Origin: JBBAAP01 sp043808305
GTDB taxonomy: Bacteria; Planctomycetota; MHYJ01; JACQXL01
Direction: 5' to 3'
NCBI GenBank assembly: GCA_043808305.1
Contig: JAZDFB010000003.1
Coordinates: 1 to 64,000, forward strand
DNA: 64,000 bases
Shown: piece by piece, positions 49,857-59,374 of the stretch
How positions within the stretch are numbered: position 1 is the first letter of the stretch
Layout of the letters: each line of letters begins with the position of its first letter
Made by a program: the position numbers and the translations under genes
Notes under the pieces: model-generated
Databases searched by the model: none
Told to the model about the DNA's origin: nothing
The model's input: only the letters and a program-made list of their open reading frames with translations

Positions 49857-51385
49857 CCCAACCGGAAAACAAACCAGCCGATCAACCAAAGGATGAAGTA
49901 ATCATTGTCCAGGGTTCGCATCATTCCTTGGCGCATTATATTTACCGGACCGACTGGTTCAGGCCGCTGCTGGCCGCGCTATCCGGGATAATGCTGATTC
50001 TCAGCTTCCCGCCGTTTTCATTCGGTTTGCTGGGATGGGTCGCCCTGGTGCCGCTTTTTATCGCTGTATTCAGCTCGCCTTCTTGGAAAATGGCCGGATT
50101 ATCGGGTCTGATTACCGGGATAGTATTCTATTCCGTGGCGCTTTCGTTCTTTATGGAAGCATTCGGGCTGTTCGGCTGGGTGGTCCTGAATCTTTTTTCC
50201 ATCTACCTGGTTATATTCGCCATTTTTGTGTGGTCTTTAGCTGACCGCATCGGCCTGGGCAAGGCGTTCTTTTTTATCCCGATATTCTGGACCGGCATAG
50301 AGTATTTCCGGTCCGAAGGATATTATCTCAGGTTCGGCTGGTTGAGCCTGGGTTATTCCCAGGCGCCGTACAACGTCCTTATCCAGTGCTGCGATATTTT
50401 CGGTGTCTACGGGCTGACTTTTCTTATTATTACGGTCAACACGGTTATTGCCTGGTTTATACTCGAACACATCAGGCGCCGGCGGTGGCTATGGGGGCTT
50501 TGGGGTATCGTTGCTGTTATATTCGCCTGGCTTATTATCTATGGCAATTACAAAAATGCCTATATCCCTAAGTATCTTGATAAAGACACAAATCCGCGCA
50601 TACCGGTTACGGTAGTGCAGGATATGGTCGGTTCCGTGGATAATTATATCCGGATGACCAATGACGCAGTTGGCGGCAAGAAGGAAAACATTGTGGTTTG
50701 GCCCGAACGGGCGGATATGAACCTGGTTTCGTCGGCCGGCAAGCGAGATTTGATAGAAGCACTGGTCAGGGACAAGAAGATATACCTGATAACCGGCACG
50801 ATTGAAGAATCCGAGGACCAGTCCAGGTTTATTAACCTGGCGCTGATATTTTCGCCGCAGGGCGAATTAGTCGACCAGTATGCCAAGCAGGTGCCGGTTC
50901 AGCTGGTTGAAACCATGATTAAGCCGGGAGAGAAAACAGGGGTGTTTTATACACCCATAGGCAAGATTGGCGTGTTGATTTGTTACGAGGCGGGATTCAC
51001 CAACTTGGAATTGCGTCTGGCCAGAAAAGATGTGGATTTTATCGTTATGCCAACCGCCGAGATGGGCGAGTGGGGCGGGTTGTCGCACCGACACCACGCA
51101 TCGATCATACCGTTCAGGGCGATAGAGACGCGTCGGCCGATACTCCGTTCGGCCGCGTTGGGAATTTCGATGATTGTCCATCCGAGCGGGAAGGTGGAAT
51201 CACAGATTGACCACCTGGCTACCGGGGTGATTAAAGGCGAAATCAAAAAGGGGCAGGGAAAAACGATATTTGTGCAGTACGGTTATCTCTTACCCAGGAT
51301 ATGTTTAGTTATATTTGTTCTTTACCTGGCAGGCGCAATCCTGTTATATCTTTACCGCGCGGTAAATAACCGGTTGGCAAACTGA
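49853..51385 (+). CDS. lnt: Apolipoprotein N-acyltransferase
   Basis: 510 residues. N-terminal half: about seven membrane helices with PPFSFGLLGWVALVPLF. C-terminal nitrilase domain with the triad Glu in VVWPERAD, Lys in DQYAKQ and Cys in VLICYEAGF. Lnt adds the third acyl chain to lipoproteins, consistent with the several lipoprotein-like signals in the window and a two-membrane envelope. Confidence 0.95.
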   Translation: MTQPENKPADQPKDEVIIVQGSHHSLAHYIYRTDWFRPLLAALSGIMLILSFPPFSFGLLGWVALVPLFIAVFSSPSWKMAGLSGLITGIVFYSVALSFFMEAFGLFGWVVLNLFSIYLVIFAIFVWSLADRIGLGKAFFFIPIFWTGIEYFRSEGYYLRFGWLSLGYSQAPYNVLIQCCDIFGVYGLTFLIITVNTVIAWFILEHIRRRRWLWGLWGIVAVIFAWLIIYGNYKNAYIPKYLDKDTNPRIPVTVVQDMVGSVDNYIRMTNDAVGGKKENIVVWPERADMNLVSSAGKRDLIEALVRDKKIYLITGTIEESEDQSRFINLALIFSPQGELVDQYAKQVPVQLVETMIKPGEKTGVFYTPIGKIGVLICYEAGFTNLELRLARKDVDFIVMPTAEMGEWGGLSHRHHASIIPFRAIETRRPILRSAALGISMIVHPSGKVESQIDHLATGVIKGEIKKGQGKTIFVQYGYLLPRICLVIFVLYLAGAILLYLYRAVNNRLAN

Positions 51386-51431
51386 TATGCCCGCCCGACC
51401 GCGCCATTATGGCGGTAATAAGGAGAAAATT

Positions 51432-52115
51432 ATGAAAAAAATGCTTGTTGTAATGATACTTATAGTAGGTTCTGTGTTTGTGATATCCTATGGCGCTGAT
51501 GAAACGCCGGCCCCCGATAAAGATGCAAAAGAAATAATCTTATCGAAACCAAAAGCCACAGGCACTATGCCGTTGGAAGAAGCCATTGCCGGGCGGCACT
51601 CTGTCAGGTCATATAAGCCGACAGAACTGACGCCGGAGCAGTTGTCGCAATTGCTCTGGTCAGCACAGGGATTGAACCCGCGCAAGAAGTTTATGTCGCG
51701 TAATGCGCCGTCAGCCGGCGGTATTTTCCCGATGGAGATTTACGTTGCGGATAAGACGGGCATTTATCAATATCAGCCCAAGAATCACTCGCTGAAAACG
51801 GTTAAAACCGGCGATATGCGGCAGTCCTTATCCGAAGCGGCATTTAGTCAGGGTTGTATTAAAACAGCTCCGGTTGATTTAGTTATTGCCGGAGATGTGG
51901 CTAAGTGCGCCAAGAAATACGGCGACCGCGCCCTGAGATACGTAACCATAGAAGTTGGGCATATCGGGCAGAATGTCTCGCTTGAAGCCGTAGCGCTGGG
52001 GCTGGGCACGGTGATGGTTGGCGCGTTTGACGACGGAAAAGTCAATAACATCATCGGGCTTCCGGATAATTTAACAACCTTTTATATAATACCCGTGGGA
52101 TATCCCAATGAGTGA
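51432..52115 (+). CDS. Exported SagB-type nitroreductase-like protein
   Basis: 227 residues from ATG 51432 (AAGGAGA site); an ATG at 51387 lies upstream without one. A signal peptide (MLVVMILIVGSVFVISYG) is followed by the nitroreductase fold: EEAIAGRHSVRSYKP, SQLLWSAQGLNP, NAPSAGGIFPMEIYV, and the C-terminal VALGLGTVMVGAF. SagB-type oxidoreductases use FMN. A flavin enzyme exported outside the cytoplasm is unusual, and the substrate is unknown. Overlaps dprA by 8 bp. Confidence 0.85.
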   Translation: MKKMLVVMILIVGSVFVISYGADETPAPDKDAKEIILSKPKATGTMPLEEAIAGRHSVRSYKPTELTPEQLSQLLWSAQGLNPRKKFMSRNAPSAGGIFPMEIYVADKTGIYQYQPKNHSLKTVKTGDMRQSLSEAAFSQGCIKTAPVDLVIAGDVAKCAKKYGDRALRYVTIEVGHIGQNVSLEAVALGLGTVMVGAFDDGKVNNIIGLPDNLTTFYIIPVGYPNE

Positions 52116-53253
52116 AAATATGACGCGACTGGAATCACTGTTGACTATCAGCAGCGTCAGCGGTATCGGTTCAGTCCTCTATGAACGGCTTATCAGGCAG
52201 ATGGGCAGTATTGAGAATGTCGCCGATGCTTCGGTTGCGCATATGGCCTCGATTCCGCGTATGGGCAGACAGCGCGCCGAGCAGATAAAGAAAGCATTCA
52301 AAGACGAGGCAGGCAAACGGGAAATTGAACTGGCCGGGAAAAGCAATATCAAAATCATATCCTGCGAAGATGAGAATTACCCCGAGAATCTTAAGAATAT
52401 ATTTGACTATCCGTTGGTGCTTTATGTCAAAGGAGACATTAAGAACGTCCTGTCCAAAGAAGGTTTCGCTATAGCTATGGTCGGTTCCCGCCGGGCGACG
52501 CTTTACGGCGAAGCTCAGGCCAGCCGGTTGAGTTACGTATTGGCCGGATACGGTTTCTGCATCGTCAGCGGTTTGGCCCGGGGTATCGATGCCGCGGCTC
52601 ATAACGGCTGCCTGAAATGCAAGGGCGGCTATACTGTTGCGGTATTAGGCAACGGTTTGTCCCGGATATACCCGCCCGAGCACAAAAAGCTGGCCGAACG
52701 GATTATTGAATCGGGCGGGGCGCTGATTTCGGAACTTCCGATTCAGACGCCGCCTTTAAGCCAGAATTTCCCGGCCAGGAACCGGATTATCAGCGGCTTG
52801 TCGCTGGGCGTGGTGGTAGTCGAAGCGCCTCTCAAGAGCGGTGCACTAATTACCGCCGATTTAGCTCTGGACCAGGGACGCGAGGTGTTCGCCATACCGG
52901 GAAAAATCGATAACCCGTTCAGCCATGGCTGCCATAAACTTCTCAAGCAAGGAGCTAAGCTGGTAGAAAACGCGGAAGATATCCTGGAAGAACTCCCATT
53001 AATGTCGTATTCAAGAAGTCCGGTCGCAGACAAGGCAATAGCAGCCAGAAGCAACACAACCAGAAAACCGCTCGAATACAAAGAAGAGCTGATAATATCA
53101 AAATTGAATAAAGACGAGCCTAAGCACATAGACGATATAATCGACGCTACCGGTCTGCCAGCCGCGATTGTTTCAAGCATACTTTTAATGTTGGAATTAA
53201 AACAACTCATCAGGCAAATACCGGGCAAGGGATATGTCCTGCGCCATGAATAA
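52108..53253 (+). CDS. dprA: DNA-processing protein DprA
   Basis: 381 residues. Seen: an N-terminal helix-hairpin-helix region, then the Rossmann-type core IAMVGSRRATLYG, SGLARGIDAAAHNG, VAVLGNGLSRIYPPEHKKLAERI and LISELP, and a C-terminal winged-helix. DprA loads RecA onto incoming single-stranded DNA in natural transformation. Relevant here because repeats are spreading, but no competence pilus genes are in the window. Confidence 0.94.
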   Translation: MSENMTRLESLLTISSVSGIGSVLYERLIRQMGSIENVADASVAHMASIPRMGRQRAEQIKKAFKDEAGKREIELAGKSNIKIISCEDENYPENLKNIFDYPLVLYVKGDIKNVLSKEGFAIAMVGSRRATLYGEAQASRLSYVLAGYGFCIVSGLARGIDAAAHNGCLKCKGGYTVAVLGNGLSRIYPPEHKKLAERIIESGGALISELPIQTPPLSQNFPARNRIISGLSLGVVVVEAPLKSGALITADLALDQGREVFAIPGKIDNPFSHGCHKLLKQGAKLVENAEDILEELPLMSYSRSPVADKAIAARSNTTRKPLEYKEELIISKLNKDEPKHIDDIIDATGLPAAIVSSILLMLELKQLIRQIPGKGYVLRHE

Positions 53254-53285
53254 ATTCAGCTGTAAAGCTTTGCCGTTAAATTAGA

Positions 53286-53312
53286 TTGACATTCTGGTTA
53301 TTAACTTATAAT
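53286..53312 (+). promoter_or_regulatory. Promoter touching the start codon
   Basis: TTGACA (53286-53291), 15 bp, TATAAT (53307-53312), immediately followed by ATG 53313. Transcription would begin near 53319, so translation may begin at ATG 53322 on a nearly leaderless mRNA. Confidence 0.45.
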
Positions 53313-54803
53313 ATGCTTAAAATGAAATATGCGTTAGCAGTTTTGTGGTTGCTAAGCTTGGCGCTGATTTGTCACGGCGGCATAAGCGATGCGGAGCAAA
53401 GGATTATTGACCGGCTGTCTTTGGCCTCAGTGCCGGATAAGGAAATTAATCTGGCTGAAACAGCCCTGGTCGTCGCCTCTACTGTTTATCCGGATATTGA
53501 TACCGGTAAGTATCTTGCCAGGATAGACGAAATGGTCCATGATATCAGAAACTCCCTGAAAACAAGGCTTGCCGGAAAATCAGAACAGGAACGCATCATT
53601 TCGGCTATTAACCAATATCTCTACAAAAACATCAAAATGCATGCCGAATCTATTGTCCAAGAGGATAATAAACCCGGGAAACCTCCCGAAGTTAACCGCG
53701 ATAAATTCTTGCTCAATAAAGTAATGGATAATCTTAACGGCAACTGTTTGGGGCTTACCACTTTATACTGGTGTTTGGCTGAGCGGTTTGATTTACCGCT
53801 ACGGGCCGTGGTTATCCCTCAACATGTTTTTTTAAGATATTATTCCGGAGAAAGAGAATACAGGAATATCGAGCCCACCTCGAACGGCGCCGAAATTTCA
53901 GACGAGAATTACGAGAAAAAGACCCGCGAAACCATAGACGATGAACTTAAATACAGCTTCCCGGCCAAAATGCGGTTCAAGGAGTTTTCAAAAGAAGAGT
54001 TTATCGGATTGATTTTGTATAACCGGGGCGTGGATTATCTCAAAAAGCGCCAGGCGGACAAAGAAGCCATGGTTGATTTCAGTAATTCCATGAAACTGGC
54101 GCCTGGTTTTGCGGACAGCTACAAAAACCGGGGCATATTGCATATCAAGGACGGTAAATATTTAGATGCGGCTCAAGACCTGCGCCAGGCCGTGCGCCTT
54201 GAACCGGACTGCCCGGTCAGTTATTTTAATCTCGGCGTGGCTTATCTTAATATGGAAGAATTCTCTGAGGCGCGCAGAAGTTTCGAGTACGTAATTGAAT
54301 TTGCCCCAGACTACACTGACGCCTACCTGAATAGGGGCGTTGCTTATTACAAACTCCAACAACCCGGCCAGGCGCTTAATGATTTCGAAAAAATTATCGC
54401 GGTCAAAACCAAAGATAAAATTGGAAAAGAAAATCTGGCTAAAGCTTATTATTACAGCGGATTGGTTCACTTTAACATGAAAAGGTATCCTGAAGCCATA
54501 AGCTGCTACGATAAAGCGTTAGAAATCAGTCAGGCATCCGATGTTTACCACAATCGGGGAATAGCGTATGCGATGTTATTGAAATACAATGAAGCGGTTG
54601 CCGATATGGAACGGGCTCTTGAATTATCGGCCGATAAAACGTCAAAGGGATATGCGGATATTCTCAGAAATCTTGGCGTAACTTACTATAAATTGGATAA
54701 TTATCAGTACTCGCTGGATTTTTTGGAAAAATATCTTAAACTTATGCCGGATGATACTGAAGTAAAGGATATGGTTAATTCCCTGAGTGAAAGGTTGAAA
54801 TAA
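53313..54803 (+). CDS. Exported transglutaminase-like / TPR protein
   Basis: About 496 residues from ATG 53313; ATG 53322 is an alternative given the promoter position. Signal peptide (YALAVLWLLSLALICHGG). Residues about 130-200 hold a SirB1/transglutaminase-like core with LNGNCLGLTTLYWCLAERF (Cys) and IPQHVFLRY (His). The C-terminal half has about seven TPR units, such as AYLNRGVAYYKLQQPGQALNDFEK. Probably a periplasmic peptidase or binding protein; substrate unknown. Stop overlaps kdsB by one base. Confidence 0.85.
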   Translation: MLKMKYALAVLWLLSLALICHGGISDAEQRIIDRLSLASVPDKEINLAETALVVASTVYPDIDTGKYLARIDEMVHDIRNSLKTRLAGKSEQERIISAINQYLYKNIKMHAESIVQEDNKPGKPPEVNRDKFLLNKVMDNLNGNCLGLTTLYWCLAERFDLPLRAVVIPQHVFLRYYSGEREYRNIEPTSNGAEISDENYEKKTRETIDDELKYSFPAKMRFKEFSKEEFIGLILYNRGVDYLKKRQADKEAMVDFSNSMKLAPGFADSYKNRGILHIKDGKYLDAAQDLRQAVRLEPDCPVSYFNLGVAYLNMEEFSEARRSFEYVIEFAPDYTDAYLNRGVAYYKLQQPGQALNDFEKIIAVKTKDKIGKENLAKAYYYSGLVHFNMKRYPEAISCYDKALEISQASDVYHNRGIAYAMLLKYNEAVADMERALELSADKTSKGYADILRNLGVTYYKLDNYQYSLDFLEKYLKLMPDDTEVKDMVNSLSERLK

Positions 54804-55537
54804 TGAAGGCCATAGTTGTTATCCCGGCCAGATACGGCTCGACCAGACTGCCAGCTAAGATTCTTCTTAAGGATACCGGTAAATATCTTATTCAGCATAC
54901 CTATGAACAGGTACGAAAATGCCGTAACGTATCACGAATAATTATCGCCACAGATGATGAGCGGATTAAAAAAGCAGCCCAGAGCTTTGGAGCCGAAGTT
55001 AAAATGACTTCTCCAAAACATACCTGCGGCACCGAAAGGATTGCCGAAGTAGTTAAATCAATGCCGGCCGGCCAAGCCTCTTTTATCGTTAATGTCCAGG
55101 GCGATGAACCGGAGATAAATCCTGCAGTTATTGATCGATTGATTGAGGGGTTGAAGAATCCTGATGTTGATATGATAACTCTGGCGTGCCCTATTGACTG
55201 TAAGCATGAACTGGTTGATTCCAACAAGGTCAAAATTAAGCTGGATAAGCGCGGGTTTGCGCTGTGGTTTCGGAGAATTGTTGAGAATAATTCCTTAAGG
55301 TTTTGCGTGACAAACAGAATTTACCGCCATCTTGGTGTCTACGGATATAAAAGGCATTCTCTCATAAAATTTGTAAGCCTGGCGCCGACCTCTTCCGAAA
55401 TTGTTAATCATTTAGAACAATTAAGAGCCCTGGATAACGGGTTCCGGATAAAGGCAATTAGGGCAAAAAAAGCTCATTACGGAATAGATACGAAAGAAGA
55501 TTATGATAATTTCGTTAAACGGGTAAAAAACGGATAA
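54803..55537 (+). CDS. kdsB: 3-deoxy-manno-octulosonate cytidylyltransferase
   Basis: 244 residues. Seen: VVIPARYGSTRLPAKIL for CTP, IIATDDERI, CGTERIAEV, VNVQGDEPEI and the C-terminal AKKAHYGIDTKEDYD. KdsB activates Kdo as CMP-Kdo for LPS. Together with HldE, GmhA and LptB it shows that the organism makes an LPS with Kdo and heptose. Confidence 0.96.
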   Translation: MKAIVVIPARYGSTRLPAKILLKDTGKYLIQHTYEQVRKCRNVSRIIIATDDERIKKAAQSFGAEVKMTSPKHTCGTERIAEVVKSMPAGQASFIVNVQGDEPEINPAVIDRLIEGLKNPDVDMITLACPIDCKHELVDSNKVKIKLDKRGFALWFRRIVENNSLRFCVTNRIYRHLGVYGYKRHSLIKFVSLAPTSSEIVNHLEQLRALDNGFRIKAIRAKKAHYGIDTKEDYDNFVKRVKNG

Positions 55538-55548
55538 GATAAATAAAT

Positions 55549-56697
55549 ATGAAGAAACTGATAAAAACAGAACACATCGAATGGGTGAAATTATTACGGC
55601 CCAGTAAAATAAAGTATCCTCTTATGATCAGCGGCATACCGTCACTGACGATGGGAGAACTGTTGAGGATGGGTTTCAAATTCAAAGATATGGATCTTTT
55701 CGTGCACGAAGGAGACTATTACGGTCCGCTTAAGCTTAGAACAGCGTTGGCTAATTATTATAAAATTAATCCTGATAATATCGCCCTAATCGGCGGAGCC
55801 AATATGGCTATTTATATGGCCTGCGCCTCGTTGCTGGAAACCGGAGATGAGGTCATAATCGAATCCCCTTCGTATGAGCCGATACGCCGGGCGGCTGAGT
55901 CAACAGGCGCTGATATTAAGCTACTGCCCCGTTGCATGGAGAACCGATATCAGCCGGACCCGGCGGAATTAAAAAAACTGATTACTCCTAAAACCAGGCT
56001 GATTGTAATAACCAGTCTTCACAATCCCTCCGGCATAGCGATAGATGATAATGTGCTGAATGAACTGATTAAGATATCGGAAAAGAACGGAGTGCTTCTG
56101 GCTGTGGATGAAATTTACCGTGATTTTTTGGTTGTTCAAAAAATACTCAAACAGAAACCGGCTCCGTTTTTCACGCGTAGCCCTAATGTAGTAACCATTT
56201 CGAGCCTGACCAAGGTCTATGGATTAGGTTATATGCGTGCCGGCTGGCTGATGGCAGAGCCGAAACTAGTCTATCGATTCCTGCGCACTTACGATTATAT
56301 GACAGCAAACGACGCCTATCCGGCACAAATGATAGCCCTTTTCTGTCTGAAGCATATAGACGCGCTTATTGAGCGATCCAGGAAAATTATCGGAAACAGC
56401 CTAAATATAATGAAAGAATGGATGTCCCAACAGAAACACAAACAGAGGAACTTAATTGAGAAAAAAAGAATTGCTTGGAGTCCGCCGGACGGAGGTATTA
56501 CTTGCTTTGTCAGGTTGCCAATCGGGTTAAACGCTTTTAAATTTAATGATCGCTTATGCAAGCGTTATAATACACTGGTTGTGCCAGGTGATTTCTTCGG
56601 TGCGCCGGGCTACGTCAGGATTGGATTTGGTATTAAAGAGAAATTGCTTCGTCAAGGCTTGGCTCAGGTTGAAAAATGCCTTAACGAAATGCGCTGA
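55549..56697 (+). CDS. PLP-dependent class I/II aminotransferase
   Basis: 382 residues, fold type I. Seen: YYGPLKLRTALANYYKINPDNIALIGGANMAIYMAC, ITSLHNPSGIAID, AVDEIYRDFL and SLTKVYGLGYMRAGW with the PLP-binding Lys. The general aspartate-aminotransferase-like pattern does not name the substrate. It is 11 bp after kdsB and likely cotranscribed. Confidence 0.88.
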   Translation: MKKLIKTEHIEWVKLLRPSKIKYPLMISGIPSLTMGELLRMGFKFKDMDLFVHEGDYYGPLKLRTALANYYKINPDNIALIGGANMAIYMACASLLETGDEVIIESPSYEPIRRAAESTGADIKLLPRCMENRYQPDPAELKKLITPKTRLIVITSLHNPSGIAIDDNVLNELIKISEKNGVLLAVDEIYRDFLVVQKILKQKPAPFFTRSPNVVTISSLTKVYGLGYMRAGWLMAEPKLVYRFLRTYDYMTANDAYPAQMIALFCLKHIDALIERSRKIIGNSLNIMKEWMSQQKHKQRNLIEKKRIAWSPPDGGITCFVRLPIGLNAFKFNDRLCKRYNTLVVPGDFFGAPGYVRIGFGIKEKLLRQGLAQVEKCLNEMR

Positions 56698-56751
56698 ACA
56701 CATATTCGCACCTGATTTTTTGCTTATATAAGTCAAATTTTAGGGTATTTC

Positions 56752-56780
56752 TTGACAGAATGGAAATTCAATAGTACACA
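56752..56780 (+). promoter_or_regulatory. Putative promoter of the tandem FMN-domain gene
   Basis: TTGACA (56752-56757), 17 bp, TACACA (56775-56780), 30 bp before the ATG. Confidence 0.5.
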
Positions 56781-56809
56781 TAAAAAACTATTTAAGAACA
56801 AGTTGGATT

Positions 56810-58045
56810 ATGCGTAAAATATTAATTGCTTTACTGGTTTTTCTAAGCATCGGATACGGATGTATGGGCTCTGAGACCGTTCCGGTTCCGCCGACCAAAC
56901 CAGTATCGGTTCACCCGGCCCTCATAAAATTTGCTAAGAACCTATTTACTCCGGCGTATTACAAAGGTGAATTGTCATGGGATAATGCAGAGTTCATACT
57001 CCATTCATCTTCAAATGGACGCATCCTAACTGCAGATGCCAATTACTCGGCACCAGTAAGCTTTGGTTATTGCGATGAGCGTATTTATATTTGTTCCACG
57101 CCGGATAGTCCGGAAATAACCAATATTAAGAGTAACCAAAAAGTACTTTTTTCGGTGGACCGTTATAAAGAAGGAGAAGGATGGGTTAGCATAAATATTT
57201 TTGGTAAGGCGAGGATAATCCATGACCCCGAAGAAAAAACTATAGCTTTTGCTTGTTTCCGGCTGGCTTATCTGAATTCACCGAACGAGGTGGAGCAAAA
57301 AGTTGCAGAGATGAAAGTGACGCCTCCAGCGGATATAATGCCCAAGATGCCTGATACTCCTATAGCTATGATCGAAATTATTCCTGAAAAAATGACCAGC
57401 CGATTATTGGATGTGCCTCTGAATTGGTTGCCCAAAATGCCTTATTTAACAGATGAAAATCTAATACCAAACCCAGGGAATAACGTACTGGACGAAAAAG
57501 AAGCAAAAATATTTCAGGGCAACCTGCCTGCAGATACCACAAAATGGGTTCTTTATTCCTGCTCGGTTGGCCGGATAAATACTCAAGGCAAGGATTACCC
57601 TTATTCAGTTCCGGTTAATTACGCTTATTTCGGTGGCAAGGTATATCTCCATCCTAAAAACTGGGGTGAGAAGATTGAAAATATAAAAAAGAATCCCCAT
57701 GTCAGTTTCTCGGTTGATCGGTTTACCAAGGGTAAATGGATGAGCGTCAATGTGTCAGGCGAAGCCAATATTATAGATGACCCGGTTCGAATAAACCTGC
57801 TCATGAACAAATACACAGTAGCTCTTAATAGTTCCGATTATACTAAAATCGAAGAAATAACTGCGCAGATAAAAGAATCCCCTGGCGACCCGAAAATGAC
57901 GAATCAGCCCGGCTCGCAGATGATTATGATAGAGGTTATTCCGTACATCATCACCAGCCAAATCAATAATCTGTCTCTAAACGCAGTGAAACTGCCATAT
58001 GTTTTAGAAGGTAGCCTGTTGAAAACAGCAGCAGAAAGACAGTAA
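56810..58045 (+). CDS. Exported protein with two pyridoxamine-oxidase-like domains
   Basis: 411 residues. Signal peptide with Cys in SIGYGCMGSE, a poor lipobox, so lipidation is doubtful. Two similar halves follow, about 50-195 and 235-395. Each has an NSSNGRI/CSVGRINTQGKDYPYSVPVNYAYFGGKVYLHP strand block, a VSFSVDRFTKGKWMSVNVSGEA-type block and an MIMIEVIP-type end. This is the split-barrel of FMN-binding PNPOx-like proteins, here duplicated and exported. Function unknown. Confidence 0.8.
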   Translation: MRKILIALLVFLSIGYGCMGSETVPVPPTKPVSVHPALIKFAKNLFTPAYYKGELSWDNAEFILHSSSNGRILTADANYSAPVSFGYCDERIYICSTPDSPEITNIKSNQKVLFSVDRYKEGEGWVSINIFGKARIIHDPEEKTIAFACFRLAYLNSPNEVEQKVAEMKVTPPADIMPKMPDTPIAMIEIIPEKMTSRLLDVPLNWLPKMPYLTDENLIPNPGNNVLDEKEAKIFQGNLPADTTKWVLYSCSVGRINTQGKDYPYSVPVNYAYFGGKVYLHPKNWGEKIENIKKNPHVSFSVDRFTKGKWMSVNVSGEANIIDDPVRINLLMNKYTVALNSSDYTKIEEITAQIKESPGDPKMTNQPGSQMIMIEVIPYIITSQINNLSLNAVKLPYVLEGSLLKTAAERQ

Positions 58046-58046
58046 A

Positions 58047-58472
58047 ATGACGGATGAATTCACCGAGAAGCTGGTGATAAATAGCGATATCAGGCTTCTC
58101 AAAGTAGCTCGGGAATTCATAAGCCGGTTGGTAAAACTTAGCGGATTGAGTTCGGCTGACGAGAATAAAATTGTTTTAGCCGTAGATGAAGCGCTGAGTA
58201 ATTCCATCGAGCACGCCTACGAGTTTAAAAAGGTGGGTTCTATTGATATATGCGTATCGTCATCACGGGAAAGATTCGAAGTAGAAATTACCAACGGGGG
58301 TAAGTTTTTTGATTCAGATAAGATAAAAATTCCCGATATATTCAAATGCATCAGGACTCGCCAGAAGGGGGGGCTGGGAATTTTTCTTATTCGCCAGGTG
58401 ATGGACGAAGTAAAATATTCATCAAAAGATGGACAAAACCATCTTTTAATGATTAAATATAAATCAAAGTAG
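58047..58472 (+). CDS. Anti-sigma regulatory serine kinase (RsbW/SpoIIAB-like)
   Basis: 141 residues. A GHKL ATPase: N-box VDEALSNSIEHAYE and GGLGIFLIRQVMDEVKYS. Such kinases bind a sigma factor or other partner and phosphorylate a STAS antagonist. The antagonist follows 39 bp downstream. No sigma-B type gene is seen here. Confidence 0.9.
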   Translation: MTDEFTEKLVINSDIRLLKVAREFISRLVKLSGLSSADENKIVLAVDEALSNSIEHAYEFKKVGSIDICVSSSRERFEVEITNGGKFFDSDKIKIPDIFKCIRTRQKGGLGIFLIRQVMDEVKYSSKDGQNHLLMIKYKSK

Positions 58473-58511
58473 TCAAAAATATAGATTAGATACGAGCAGG
58501 AGGATATTAAA

Positions 58512-58862
58512 ATGAGCGAATTCTCTATAAGCACACAAAATCTGCCAAACGGTATCGTTGCTCTTAACCTTGAAGGTTTTTTGGATGCTTACACATATGA
58601 ACAGTTAGAGCAGGCAATTAATAATTTCTTCGACAATAAAATTTACCGCTTGGTAGTTGATATGAGCGGCGTTGACTACATCAGCAGCGCCGGGGCAGGC
58701 GTTTTTATCGGCGCCGTCGGTATTGCTCAGGAAAATAGAGGCAATATTGTTATTATTAGGCCGACGCCTCCGGTTAAAGAAGTATTTGATCTGCTGGGTC
58801 TTACCCAGATTTTCCCTATCACCGCTAATATGGAATCGGCTATCAAGATCCTCGAAGCATAA
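58512..58862 (+). CDS. STAS-domain anti-anti-sigma factor (RsbV-like)
   Basis: 116 residues. Seen: the STAS core VVDMSGVDYISSAGAGVFIGAV with the phosphorylatable Ser in ISSAG. Partner of the upstream kinase in a partner-switching pair. A GAGGATATTAAA site precedes the ATG. Confidence 0.9.
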   Translation: MSEFSISTQNLPNGIVALNLEGFLDAYTYEQLEQAINNFFDNKIYRLVVDMSGVDYISSAGAGVFIGAVGIAQENRGNIVIIRPTPPVKEVFDLLGLTQIFPITANMESAIKILEA

Positions 58863-58894
58863 TAATCTTGGGAGCCTGATATAGTTATGATTCC

Positions 58895-59374
58895 GTGAAG
58901 TATTATCTGTCCAGCGCATGTTTACTTGGCATTAAATCACGTTATGATGGCGGTAGTTCGCCGAATAACTTACTGATGGCAATGCTTCGGGGGAAACCTG
59001 TTCTGATAATATGCCCGGAAAAACTGGGATTGCTAAAAACTCCGCGACTGCCTGCCCAGATAACGCCGAATAATTTTAACCAGAAAAACAAACAAGCATT
59101 GAATGGGCATGACGTGCTACGAGGTAAAGCCGCAGTGCGTAATGAAAATTCTAACGTAACCGGTCAATTTTTGAACGGTGTTCGCAGGGCCGCCGACATC
59201 CTGAAATATGTTCGCATAACACAGGCTTATCTTAAATCACGAAGCCCATCCTGCGGCTATGGCCGGGTTTACTCGCGTAGCGTGAGATCGCCGGACGCTG
59301 CTCATCTAATAAAAGGCGACGGCGTGTTCGGCGCGTTGCTCAGGAAAAAAGGGATAAAAGTCAAGAGTTTATGA
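58895..59374 (+). CDS. DUF523 family protein
   Basis: 159 residues starting with GTG. Seen: LSSACLLGIKSRYDGGSS, ICPEKLGLLKTPRLPAQI, and KSRSPSCGYGRVYS, the Cys motifs typical of DUF523, with the family VFGALLRKKGI end. The family's function is unknown to me. The stop overlaps the larA start by 4 bp. Confidence 0.85.
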   Translation: MKYYLSSACLLGIKSRYDGGSSPNNLLMAMLRGKPVLIICPEKLGLLKTPRLPAQITPNNFNQKNKQALNGHDVLRGKAAVRNENSNVTGQFLNGVRRAADILKYVRITQAYLKSRSPSCGYGRVYSRSVRSPDAAHLIKGDGVFGALLRKKGIKVKSL

